Shown here one piece after another: positions 10,932 through 21,400 of a DNA stretch of 64,000 nucleotides (the stretch's first letter is position 1; each line of letters starts with the position of its first letter). This DNA is from Flavobacteriaceae bacterium (lineage in GTDB: Bacteria; Bacteroidota; Bacteroidia; Flavobacteriales; Flavobacteriaceae). The DNA lies in assembly GCA_003443635.1 (NCBI GenBank), contig CP031964.1, positions 1 to 64,000 of the forward strand, in the 5' to 3' direction. Position numbers and translations under genes: made by a program. Below the pieces are notes generated by a model. That model saw only the letters and a program-made list of their open reading frames with translations, searched no databases and was not told the origin of the DNA.

Positions 10932-11648
10932 TTATTTAATTAAAGTGTAGTTGGTATACGCTTTAGCTAATTGTAATTTTTTATTAGAATCTCGCTTTAC
11001 ATAATCTTGCAATTTTGGAGTTCGTTTAATTGCTTCTGGGTTAGGTTTAAAAACAATTTCCATACGCCCTTCATCATCTGTACTCTCTCCATTATCATCA
11101 ATGAACGGCACTTTAATCGATAAGAATAATTCTTGTTTTTTTAAGGTATAATTATCTCGATCTATATATATTTTAATTCTATTATATGGTATTGATACAT
11201 TTATTTGTTGCTTTAACACCAATTCGTGAACAATTGTATTGCCTTCAATTTTTGCAGAGACCTCATCGTAAAGCTTTAAAAATGTTGACATATCTATCGG
11301 AGATTCTTGTAATGTATTTACAGCCCCTTGACGATAAACTATAGTTTTATCTTGATTGTTAATTGTAATTTGAGCTTCGGGAAACTGAAGTATTTCTGAA
11401 TTAAATACTTTCATTTGAGTAACTCCTCCATTTTTGTATACAGTACTTTTATAGGACTCTGTTTTGTTATTTCCTGTATATCCTCTATACATATTATACT
11501 CTACTTCAAGGTTATATGTTTTAGCAGATTTATAATATTCTCCTACTTTCGCTAATGTTTCTGAAGCTTTTGGCTGTTGTGCGTTTAACCAATTGCTATT
11601 GATTAATAAAAATGTTGCACATAGAATAGATTTTAATATTATTTTCAT
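10932..11648 (-). CDS. Periplasmic LolA-like protein of the RHS gene cluster
   Basis: This 238-aa protein has a signal peptide (MKIILKSILCATFLLI, ending near LNAQ). A beta-rich body follows that reads like the LolA/LolB outer-membrane lipoprotein carrier fold: an early LAKVGEYYKSAKTYNLEV segment, then alternating strands such as ITINNQDKTIVY and IYIDRDNYTLKKQELFLS. It has no lipobox cysteine, so it should be soluble in the periplasm. It lies between two giant genes, 2 bases after the stop of the LRR gene and 24 bases before the RHS toxin start, so it must be co-transcribed with them. A carrier or chaperone role for its giant neighbours is possible but inferred only from position. The family assignment is tentative. 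Confidence 0.6.
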   Translation of the reverse strand: MKIILKSILCATFLLINSNWLNAQQPKASETLAKVGEYYKSAKTYNLEVEYNMYRGYTGNNKTESYKSTVYKNGGVTQMKVFNSEILQFPEAQITINNQDKTIVYRQGAVNTLQESPIDMSTFLKLYDEVSAKIEGNTIVHELVLKQQINVSIPYNRIKIYIDRDNYTLKKQELFLSIKVPFIDDNGESTDDEGRMEIVFKPNPEAIKRTPKLQDYVKRDSNKKLQLAKAYTNYTLIK

Positions 11649-11650
11649 GG

Positions 11651-14600
11651 TTAATTGCTCGTTTTAATATTACCTGATCTCGTTTCCTGTATAGTATATA
11701 CTCCTTTTTCAGTTTCTTTCTTCACTCTTATTAAGCCTCCTTCTGTATCATATTCGTAGTAAGTTGCATAGTTATTTTCGTCTAACTCAGACATTAAACG
11801 CTGTGTAACTGGGTCGTATACGAAGGTTTTCATATTGCTTTCATAAGGATGCATTCGGATATCATCAAAATATACATTGAGGCCTTCTGTTGATTCGCTT
11901 GCTTCTTGTCCATTATTTTTTAGTATTATATTTAACAGTACAGCCGTAGTAGAATTCATCTCTGGGATTGAAAACTCTCCAACAATACGTTGCCAACCAT
12001 CTATAATATGCCCTTGAGGGGAAAATGATATAGTTTCAGAAGTTAGTTCTGCTCCATCACTATCTGTATATACAAGTTCTACTTGCGAGTTTGCATAATT
12101 AATAGGTTGAAAATTTTCTACGATTTGAAAATCGTTAAAAATTACTGATTCAGAAATTCCAGATTCTGCTATTTCTGGAAGTATTATTTCTTGTTGCGTT
12201 AACGATAAATCTGTGTTTTCAGTTATTGAACTTCCATCTGGCACAACAAGTGTATAATTAATGCTCAAAACATCATTATTTATTTGAGCGCTATTGAAAT
12301 CCAATATATCTAACCCCTTCCCTTTTAATGGATAATTAACACTTTCAAATTGTTGATTAAAGCAAGACGTACATAATGGCACCTCAATTAGAGGTGTTTC
12401 ATATTCAAACTTATAAGTTCTTGCTCTATTTAAATAAAAACTAAACCCTATGGCTCTTCCAAAATCATCTTCCTCTCTAGAAAAATTATATACAGTAAGC
12501 TTTCTTTCATCTATTTCAGTATCTTTTATATAAGGTATAAGTGGATCAAAGTTTAAATTTTCGGTATTTGATTGAGGAATATATTCTTCTGGAAAATCTA
12601 ACATATTTACTTCTTCACTTAAAAAACGGTCTTTTAAATGATTCATTAAATCAACAAAAAGATCACTAATTTCACTATTATTAAAATTTCTTTCTTCTGG
12701 ATTTACAGGGATTACTCCTTGCTCTCTAACCCAACCACTAATTACATAACGATCGCCAAATTGTGGCCTAAATGTTTCGCAACCAATAATATCTGGTGAC
12801 TCTTCTTCTAAAATCTCAACAGTCACTGGTGCTCTTTTACTACTACATCCATCTATTTGTTGTTGTGCATAATAGGTTTCTCCATTTATTAATACATAAT
12901 CATCTGCATAAGTTTGCCCACCTTCAGCTTGACTATGCCATGTTATTTCGTAACCTATAGCATACAAGTCAGAAATGGTATGTGATTGGTCACTATAAAA
13001 CGTTTGCACAGGAAAAGGAATTTCTGGAGGAGTATCTTCATTAAAAAATATTGTAACTCCAGTTCGTTCAATACTCTCAAATCCATCTGCTCCTATTTGA
13101 GCTGCATAATATGTACTTTCAGCAACAAGAGGTGTTTCAAATGGCAATGCTGTTCCTCCTGTTGCTTCTGCATACCATAATACTGTTGCCCCATTTTGAG
13201 TTAAAACTGTTAAATCTATAAGAGTTTGATCTGGACATACATATTGTACTCCATCTGCATCTGGAGGTAAGGTACCTACATAAACATCTACTAATAACCT
13301 ACAAGATGTCACTCCTACATCATCTGCATAATAAAATCCTTCATGTATTAATGGAGTTGTAGGATCTAATGGGGTTTGACTAAAAGCTGAGTCATACCAT
13401 TGTATATTAGTGCCTATGGCTTGTAAATCTGCCACTGTAGCTCCTGTTGCAAATTCTTGATAATCTTCCCCTTCAGGAATACCTTGATCTACAAGTACAG
13501 TTACTTCAGTTCTTGTAGTTACGCCATCTGTTATATCATCCCACCAATACGATACACCTCCAAGGTCTTCTGCTTGCTCAATTATTTCATCATCATTATT
13601 ATAAGCGACACCTCCTATTTCTGTTGCATACCAAACAATATTAGAGCCGCTAGGTGTTAAATCTGCAACAATTGGATACTCGCCTCCTAACTCACTAGTA
13701 CAAAAATTATTTGGTGTGTTTGATGTTACGTTAAGTGTTATAGGGTGACGTTCTAGTGCAAGCCTATCAACCTCATCGATAAATGTTCCTCCGCTATTAA
13801 ATGAATTGTTGCTACCTATATTACTTACCAAAATACTATTAGTAGCAATAAAATGGTAAACTCCTGAATCTGCAGATGTAACATTTGTAATAATATAATC
13901 CTTGTCGGTAGCTCCAACAATTTCAACACCATCTTTATACCATTGATAACTATTATTAGGGCTTGTTAATCTTGTAGTAGATAGTGTGATTGGATCTCCT
14001 TGATTCACATTAATTGTTTCTACTTGATCAACTTTAGCTTGAGGTCCGTAAGAATACTCATCAATATCTCCTCTAGATACGCGCTGTAGCCTATTCATTA
14101 AATCTAAATGCGCTTGTTCCATTTCACTAAATACAAAAGCATTATTAGAAATACCTATGTTTAAATAATAAGGTGTACTGCTAAGAGTTTCTCCTTCTTC
14201 TCCAGTAACAATGTTTATTAACGATGGTATAATTCCAGATAGTTGGTTACTACCTAAGTTTAATCTATATAGGCTTTGCAAATTATGAATTCCATTAGGT
14301 ATTGATCCAGAAAGTTGATTCTCGTTTAAGTCTAATTCAGAAAGAGATGTTAAATTAGCTATTTCGTTAGGTATCGCACTTACTAATTGATTGTTTGACA
14401 AGTATAGGAATCTAAGGTCAGGTAAGTTTTCAATTTCTGAAGGGATGATACCTGAGAGATTGTTAAATCTCAAATCAACAGCAATTATTTGTAAAACTCC
14501 ATTCCCATATGAATCTTCGGTAGATATACCATACCAATCACATACTGGGACATTAATATCCCAGGGCTGATTATTGGCTTGTGTATTTGTCCATTGATCT

Positions 14601-17600
14601 CCATTTGTAGAGGCATATAATGCTAAAAGTGCATCTCGTTGACTTAATGGCACTCCACAAGCATCAACAGGCTCTTGTGCTACATTTAATGTAATTGGAT
14701 GACGCTCTAGAGTTAGTCCTTCAACAATATTATTTGTAGCAGTTACGTAATAAACTCCTGCATCTAATTGACCTACAGCTTCAATAACATATTCTCTATT
14801 AGTAGCTCCTTCAATAGGCAATGCTTCTTCACCAAAAAATTTATACCATTGGTAATTATTATTAGGGCTACTTAAACTTGTAGTGAGTGTTACACTTGCT
14901 CCTTCTATTGAATTAATAGTTTCTACTTGATCTACTTTAGCTTGTGGACTAAAAATATATGATTCTTTATTGAACACATATGCTGCGTGTTCATTTTCAA
15001 AATCACGAAACACAAAATTATTATCTCGAAATTGAAATACAGTAAATCCATTAATTTCACTTAATCCTGACGGAATTGTTCCTGATAATTGGTTATCATT
15101 TAAACTTAAACTTATAAGATTAGTTAACTCTACTAATTCCAGAGGAATATTACCTGATAACTGATTATTTGAAAGGTTTAAGTTTGTTACAGTGCCATTA
15201 GTGACTGTAACTCCGTACCAATCACATACTGAGGCAGATGTGTTCCAATTGGTATTATTGGTCCAATTTGGACCATTTGTAGCATTGTATAATGCTATTA
15301 AAGCATCACGCTCTTCTTCAGAAATATCACATTCATCTACTGTTACTGTTACTGTTATATCGTTACGCTGCAAAGTAAGCCCCGTAACAATACTATTTGT
15401 TGCTGTTACATAATATACACCTTCATCTATTGCTGATGCGTCTTCTGTAATTATATACTCTTTATTAGTGGCTCCAGGAATAGCCACACCATTTTTATAC
15501 CATTGATAGCTATTATTAGGGCTACTTAAACTAGTAGTAAGCGTAAAACCTGCCCCTTCAAAAACATTTATGGTTTCTTCTTCATCGACTTTGGCTTGAG
15601 GGGCATACGAATATTGCTGACTCAAATTAGTATATCCACTATGCTCAGTTTCAAAATCGTTAAATATAAAATCATTATTTCTAAATATTAAACTTATTAA
15701 ATTAGTATGATTAGCCAAATAAATTGGAATTATACCATTTAGTTGATTATCATTAAACCTTAAATCTCTAATATTTATTAAGTTTTGAAATTCTAATGGA
15801 ATTTCTCCTGTTAATAAGTTATTATTTAAAGTAAGCGTTATAAGGTTTATTAAATTTCCAAAAGTTGAAGGTATTGTACCCGTTAATTGGTTATTATCTA
15901 AAGTTAAAGCGGTAAGGTTAGTTAAATTTCCAAAAGCTGAAGGTATTGTTCCTGACAATTGATTTCCACCTAAGTTTAAGATGGTTAAACTTGTTAATCC
16001 TCCTAACTCATTTGGAATAGCAGATGACAGCTCATTAGCACTTAATCTCAAATCGTTAAGATTAAGCAAATTCCCTAGTTCATTGGGTATTTGGCCTGAT
16101 AGTTGATTCCCATTTAACCATAATTCTTTAAGGTTAGCCAAATTTCCTAAAATGTTTGGAATAGTGCCTGTAAAATCATTATCGCTAATTCTTAATCTCT
16201 CAACATTTGTTAAATTCTCTATCTGTATTGGAATATCTCCTTGTAATTGATTTCTATTTAAGTATAAATATCTAATATTAGGACTATTCATAGTAGTAGG
16301 TAAAACTCCTGACAACTGATTATTATTAAGTAATATATCTATTGACGAAGTACTTTGAAGATTGAAAACCCAAGAAGGAATCGAGCCAGTTAATTGATTA
16401 TAATCTAATCTAAAACCCCTAAGTTCTGTTAAAGCACTTAATTCAGTTGGAATAGTCCCTATTAATCCATTGCTTGTTAAGTTCAGTTGAGTAATAGTGC
16501 CATTTTCAACTATTACTCCATACCAATCACATACTGGCGCAGCCGTATTCCAGTTGGTATTATTAGTCCAGTTTGCTCCATCTGTAGCATTATATAAAGC
16601 TATTAAAGCATCGCGTTCTGCTGTAGAAACGCCGCAAGTATCTGCTGTAACGGTTACAGTTATATCGTTACGTTGTAAAGTAAGTCCTGTAACAATGCTA
16701 TTTGTTGCTGTAACATAATATACGCCTGCATCTGCTGGTAAAGCTCCAGTAATTGTATAATCTTTACTAGTAGCTCCAGAAATAGCGACACCATCTTTAT
16801 ACCATTGGTAGCTGTTATTAGGGCTATTTAAACTAGTGGTAAGGGTTTGGTTAGTACTTTCTGTAACAGTTATAATTTCTTCTTGATCTACTTTAGCTTG
16901 GGGTAGGTGTCCATATGAAAATAGGCTAGTTGTATAATTATTATGTTCATTTTCAAAATCACTAAATATAAATTCGTTGTTCTGGAAGTTCAGAGTCTGA
17001 AGTGTAGAAATAGTATTTAAAAACGTAGGGATTGCTCCTGACAATTGATTATCATTTAATGTTAAACTAACAAGACTAGTTAGATTTTCTAGTTCTGCAG
17101 GAATAGAGCCTGTTAATTGATTACTCTGTAATTGTAAATGTGTTATTTTAGATAGAGTTCCTAGTTCGGAAGGAATAGAGCCTGTTATTTGATTATTCTG
17201 TAATTGTAAATGTGTTATTTTAGATAGAGCTCCTAGTTCGGAAGGAATTGAATCTATTAATTCATTATTATCTAAAAACAATAATTCTAAATTAGATAAA
17301 TCACCTAGTACTGAAGGAATTGAACCTGTTAATTGATTATTACCTAGCCAAAGGTGTTTAAGCTGTCCTAAGTTTCCTAGCTCTAAAGGGATAGAGCCTG
17401 ATAGTTCATTACTATTTAATAATAAGACTTCAAGATTTATTAAAGCTCCTAATTCTGAAGGGATACTTCCTGTTAATTGATTGTTATATAAAGATAATGT
17501 TTCAAGATTAATTAAATTTGATAATTCTGAGGGTATAATTCCTGTTAATTGATTGTTACTTAAATCTAATCTTCTAACATTTGAGTTATTTATATTGTTA

Positions 17601-18373
17601 GGAATAGAGCCTGATAATTGATTATTTTGCAAATATATATCTATACTAGATGTATTTAATATATTAAATACCCACAAAGGAATAGAGCCTGATAATTGAT
17701 TATTCCTTAGACCTAGAGAAGTAAGGTTATTTAAATTTCCTAGATCTGGAATAAGCCCTGATAATTGATTAACTTGTAATGATAAATTTCTAACATTAAT
17801 CAAATTATTTAATTCGACAGGGATATTGCCAGATAGTTGATTATTATTTAACCTGAAATCTTGAACGTTTGTAAAATTACCAAATGAGGCTGGTATTGGG
17901 CCAGTAAAATTATTATTATTTATATAAAAGTGAGTTAAATTTAATAAATTACCTAATTCAAGCGGGATGTTTCCTGATAATTGGTTATAGGAAATATTAA
18001 AGGTAGTTAGACCTATTAAATTCCCAATTTCTAATGGAAGTGCTCCAGATAATTGATTATTTCCTAAAAATAAACCACTTAGGTTTGTTAAGTCACTTAA
18101 TTCAAGGGGAATAGCACCTGTTAATTGATTATTAAAAAGGTTTAAATTTACAACATTCCCATTTTCTACAGTCACCCCATACCAATCACATACTGGTGCA
18201 GTTGTATTCCAATTGGAATTATTGATCCAATTTGCGCCATCTGTAGCATTATATAAGGCTATTAAAGCATCGCGCTCTACTGTAGGAACAGTACATTGTG
18301 CGTTACTAGCTATACCTAATAACAAAAATAATGGTATAAAAAATAGATTGTAATTTATATATTTATTCTTCAT
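11651..18373 (-). CDS. Giant leucine-rich-repeat and Ig-like surface protein with RHS-like tail
   Basis: This 2240-aa secreted protein begins MKNKYINYNLFFIPLF, a good signal peptide ending near SNAQ. I chose this start over an in-frame ATG at 18463, which would put 30 hydrophilic residues before the signal and overlap the upstream gene. It has four blocks starting near residues 26, 580, 1014 and 1237. Each opens with a conserved (E/Q)RDAL segment and a CDWYG motif, continues with plant-type LRRs (NQLSGSIP, NQLTGTIP), and closes with an Ig-like unit carrying YQWYK and DAGVYY. Further Ig-like units with WYA/WYD run to about 1870. The last 55 residues (FVYDPVTQRLMSELDENN, then EYDTEG) resemble RHS/YD sequence. 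LRR and Ig modules suggest binding to surface ligands; the ligand is unknown. No T9SS sorting domain is visible. Confidence 0.85.
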   Translation of the reverse strand: MKNKYINYNLFFIPLFLLLGIASNAQCTVPTVERDALIALYNATDGANWINNSNWNTTAPVCDWYGVTVENGNVVNLNLFNNQLTGAIPLELSDLTNLSGLFLGNNQLSGALPLEIGNLIGLTTFNISYNQLSGNIPLELGNLLNLTHFYINNNNFTGPIPASFGNFTNVQDFRLNNNQLSGNIPVELNNLINVRNLSLQVNQLSGLIPDLGNLNNLTSLGLRNNQLSGSIPLWVFNILNTSSIDIYLQNNQLSGSIPNNINNSNVRRLDLSNNQLTGIIPSELSNLINLETLSLYNNQLTGSIPSELGALINLEVLLLNSNELSGSIPLELGNLGQLKHLWLGNNQLTGSIPSVLGDLSNLELLFLDNNELIDSIPSELGALSKITHLQLQNNQITGSIPSELGTLSKITHLQLQSNQLTGSIPAELENLTSLVSLTLNDNQLSGAIPTFLNTISTLQTLNFQNNEFIFSDFENEHNNYTTSLFSYGHLPQAKVDQEEIITVTESTNQTLTTSLNSPNNSYQWYKDGVAISGATSKDYTITGALPADAGVYYVTATNSIVTGLTLQRNDITVTVTADTCGVSTAERDALIALYNATDGANWTNNTNWNTAAPVCDWYGVIVENGTITQLNLTSNGLIGTIPTELSALTELRGFRLDYNQLTGSIPSWVFNLQSTSSIDILLNNNQLSGVLPTTMNSPNIRYLYLNRNQLQGDIPIQIENLTNVERLRISDNDFTGTIPNILGNLANLKELWLNGNQLSGQIPNELGNLLNLNDLRLSANELSSAIPNELGGLTSLTILNLGGNQLSGTIPSAFGNLTNLTALTLDNNQLTGTIPSTFGNLINLITLTLNNNLLTGEIPLEFQNLINIRDLRFNDNQLNGIIPIYLANHTNLISLIFRNNDFIFNDFETEHSGYTNLSQQYSYAPQAKVDEEETINVFEGAGFTLTTSLSSPNNSYQWYKNGVAIPGATNKEYIITEDASAIDEGVYYVTATNSIVTGLTLQRNDITVTVTVDECDISEEERDALIALYNATNGPNWTNNTNWNTSASVCDWYGVTVTNGTVTNLNLSNNQLSGNIPLELVELTNLISLSLNDNQLSGTIPSGLSEINGFTVFQFRDNNFVFRDFENEHAAYVFNKESYIFSPQAKVDQVETINSIEGASVTLTTSLSSPNNNYQWYKFFGEEALPIEGATNREYVIEAVGQLDAGVYYVTATNNIVEGLTLERHPITLNVAQEPVDACGVPLSQRDALLALYASTNGDQWTNTQANNQPWDINVPVCDWYGISTEDSYGNGVLQIIAVDLRFNNLSGIIPSEIENLPDLRFLYLSNNQLVSAIPNEIANLTSLSELDLNENQLSGSIPNGIHNLQSLYRLNLGSNQLSGIIPSLINIVTGEEGETLSSTPYYLNIGISNNAFVFSEMEQAHLDLMNRLQRVSRGDIDEYSYGPQAKVDQVETINVNQGDPITLSTTRLTSPNNSYQWYKDGVEIVGATDKDYIITNVTSADSGVYHFIATNSILVSNIGSNNSFNSGGTFIDEVDRLALERHPITLNVTSNTPNNFCTSELGGEYPIVADLTPSGSNIVWYATEIGGVAYNNDDEIIEQAEDLGGVSYWWDDITDGVTTRTEVTVLVDQGIPEGEDYQEFATGATVADLQAIGTNIQWYDSAFSQTPLDPTTPLIHEGFYYADDVGVTSCRLLVDVYVGTLPPDADGVQYVCPDQTLIDLTVLTQNGATVLWYAEATGGTALPFETPLVAESTYYAAQIGADGFESIERTGVTIFFNEDTPPEIPFPVQTFYSDQSHTISDLYAIGYEITWHSQAEGGQTYADDYVLINGETYYAQQQIDGCSSKRAPVTVEILEEESPDIIGCETFRPQFGDRYVISGWVREQGVIPVNPEERNFNNSEISDLFVDLMNHLKDRFLSEEVNMLDFPEEYIPQSNTENLNFDPLIPYIKDTEIDERKLTVYNFSREEDDFGRAIGFSFYLNRARTYKFEYETPLIEVPLCTSCFNQQFESVNYPLKGKGLDILDFNSAQINNDVLSINYTLVVPDGSSITENTDLSLTQQEIILPEIAESGISESVIFNDFQIVENFQPINYANSQVELVYTDSDGAELTSETISFSPQGHIIDGWQRIVGEFSIPEMNSTTAVLLNIILKNNGQEASESTEGLNVYFDDIRMHPYESNMKTFVYDPVTQRLMSELDENNYATYYEYDTEGGLIRVKKETEKGVYTIQETRSGNIKTSN

Positions 18374-18425
18374 AATTAATTGCTTTAATTCATGGTAATA
18401 TTTTTCGTTTCTAGAAACTTCCTTT

Positions 18426-21400
18426 TTATTGTCTGTTAGGTGGAAAAACTTGAGCTCCTCCATTTCTGCATTTTCTATTTCCTTTCACTGATAATCGCAC
18501 CACTTCATCGCTTATAGGTTGCATTCCACGACTACTAGGAGCTAGTAATTGAAAATCTAATATTACATCCTTATTATTTCTACGTGCTCTGCGGCCGCTA
18601 GCTCTTCGATTTGCATAAAGACCTATCTCGACAATAGCGCGACCACTGCCATTTAATTCTATTTGATATCTTTGGCGCTTTTTTTGAAGAATTTCTGCGC
18701 CATTATTTATAAAAGCAAACCAACCTCTATCTGATGTTTGTTGTTCGATTAATTCATAATTAACAATACTATTTGGCTTACCTTGAATAGTAAATATTCC
18801 TTGTCTAATAGTTGGTCTAGATAAACAAAATGGTTCTGAAAACTCTACATTAGTTATCGATGGTATTGCATCATCATCACAAACATCGCCTATACCATCA
18901 CCATCGTAATCTTCTTGGTTTGGGTTAAAAGTAAATGGGCAGACATCTACATCGTCATTCCAGCCATCGTCGTCAGCATCCAAATCTGGAGGTAATTCTC
19001 CAATTAATTCTTTTGGTAATATGGCTTCATTACCTGCTGGAACTAGTAAACTTGTATTACCTGAGTGTGCAAACTGATTACTGGTCTGTATTCCTAACTC
19101 ACCATCTCCTTCTACTATATCTTTATATGAAAAATGCCCATCACTAGTGTTTATATAGTTGTAATCTTCAAAATTATCGCTTCCCATGTCGCGATATTTA
19201 CTATTGGAAGCCACCGCTACCGGCAATGTAAAATTATATCCATATTGAGCCGAAGAGTAACGATTTAGTGCATCTCTGTTTTCCAATTCTGCTCCATAGG
19301 GACTGTATTGAGTAACTTCACTTGCAAAAGTCCAAGGACCTTGACCATTTTCACCTAATTGATTTATCGCATCTGGGTTTTGTTCCCATTCATTAGTATT
19401 CTGAGCATAAAACGGTGTAAAATCTTTAAAATAACCTTCTTTACGCGTATTGTTTTTAGTATTTGTTCCTTGTTTAATATCGGTTCGTTCTGTCAAGTAT
19501 GCATATGATTTTTCTGCTCTCCAGACTCCCCTTACATTAGTTACATAAGGATTAAAATTATAATCTTCAATGGCCAAATCTGCCAATTGATCTGAGCTAG
19601 TATTCTCATAAGGAATACTTCTTAATCCATTTTCGCATTGCGCATTCCATAAATCGTCATAGGCAACTGCACTTGCATTAACAATACGGAGATTATTTTC
19701 TAGAGTAACAGAAGCATCTTGTAAAAATGTAGAGGTGTTTATATTAGTTACATAATTTCCATTAGAGCCTATTATAGGGTTGCTCATCATTGTTACAGCT
19801 CCCATATTGCCCATCTGCTGATTGCGATATCCTGAGCGAACAATTTTAAAGTTTAAATCTTGCTGTATAGAAATATCACCTCTGTTTACAACATTACCAT
19901 TGCGATCCATTAGCACTACTCCTGTACCTGCTTCGTCAAACTCAACTACCCATAAGCGCTCAGGTCCTTGTCCAAAATCTGTCATCAGCTCATCTCCTAA
20001 AGTCAAATAATTAATAGCGCTACCATTAGCAAGGGTAAAATAATCTCCCGAAGGTTGTAATGTACCTTGCATTCCTAAATTCTGGGATGCTTGACCCATA
20101 TTGCTATAGGCCCAGTAGGCTGGGAAATTAAAATTGTAATATTGATCGTCAAACTCATTTATAGTTCTTGTTAAAATAACTTCGCCAGTTTGTGCATCCC
20201 AAGCTTCATTAACTGTAGATACTTTAGATCCTAAATCTGTAGCAATCTTTTCTTTTAAAATGGCTGTTGTATGAACAACTTTTGTTGTAATAGCACTATG
20301 CGCTACGTTTTCAATTCTAGAATTTACTGGAAATGCTGTAGGGATAATTACTGGGAAAATTCCAAATAGAAGTGCTGCGATGTTAAAATTAATCCCTATT
20401 GTTTCAGATTTAGAATAGCTTTCTCTAAAATCTGTAATCACATCATAATCTACTGCAATTTCTTTAGTATTACTTACACTTCCGTCTCTACTAATTACAG
20501 GTAATATATTACTTAATGTTCCTTTATCTCCCTCTTTTGTACTGTACACATATTCCACAGAAGAAATTGGTGTATCTACTCCTTCTTGATACACTCGCTG
20601 CGATTTCATTTTTGCATTCATATCATTAGTATGTACCACATACCCTTGAGACAATGTAAATGCATTTTTCACCCTAACTGGCAACCCAAATAATCCACCT
20701 ACAAGTTGCTGTAAAACATTACTTTGATTGCTATTATATTCATTTTCTATATCTGTAAAATCTACCTGTGTTGGAAAATCTTTAGAAGTATAATATTCAG
20801 AGATTACTTCTCCCGTGGCATGACGAGTAATATCTTCTCTCTCTAAATTCTTAACTGCTACTCGACTATAAGTAACTGTTGCATTTGGAAAAAAAGCTTT
20901 TCCAAAAGGTTTTTCTACATAACTTACTTCACGAGGTGCGGTTAAGCGTTCTGAGTTATCATAAAAAGGTTCTACAAATGGGTTCTCGGCACTATTATTA
21001 GGCTCGAAAGTTGCCACTCCACTAGATGTGTTATTTTCTAAAGTATATTCATAAGTTTGTCCATAAGTTTGTAATGCACTCCCAGGAGACATTTCATCCC
21101 AATGATCATTCATTACTAATTGTTTGATACGAGAACCTCCTCCTAACTTGTGTGTTTTAGGAGTAGATAAGCGTATCCATGATTTTTCTGGTATAAAACG
21201 TTGTGAATTTAAATGTGCATTGCTTCTTAATTTTGCATTTGGTCCTGTAAAAATTTCACCGATGGCACCAATACTAGACACTAGTTTTCTTGCTATACTT
21301 CCTACATTTTCTGATCTGTAGTCTTGATTTAATCCATATACAATTCCATTTAAATAACGACGCCCAAAGTACCATCCTGCTTTTGATATTGGATTTACTT

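Noticed and set aside
11651-18373. T9SS sorting domain on the LRR protein
   Set aside because: The C-terminus is RHS-like (ending near GNIKTSN) without the Gly-rich and Lys-ending T9SS pattern.
18374-18463. Longer start for the LRR protein
   Set aside because: It would place a hydrophilic stretch before a normal signal peptide and overlap the upstream gene; ATG 18373 is better.
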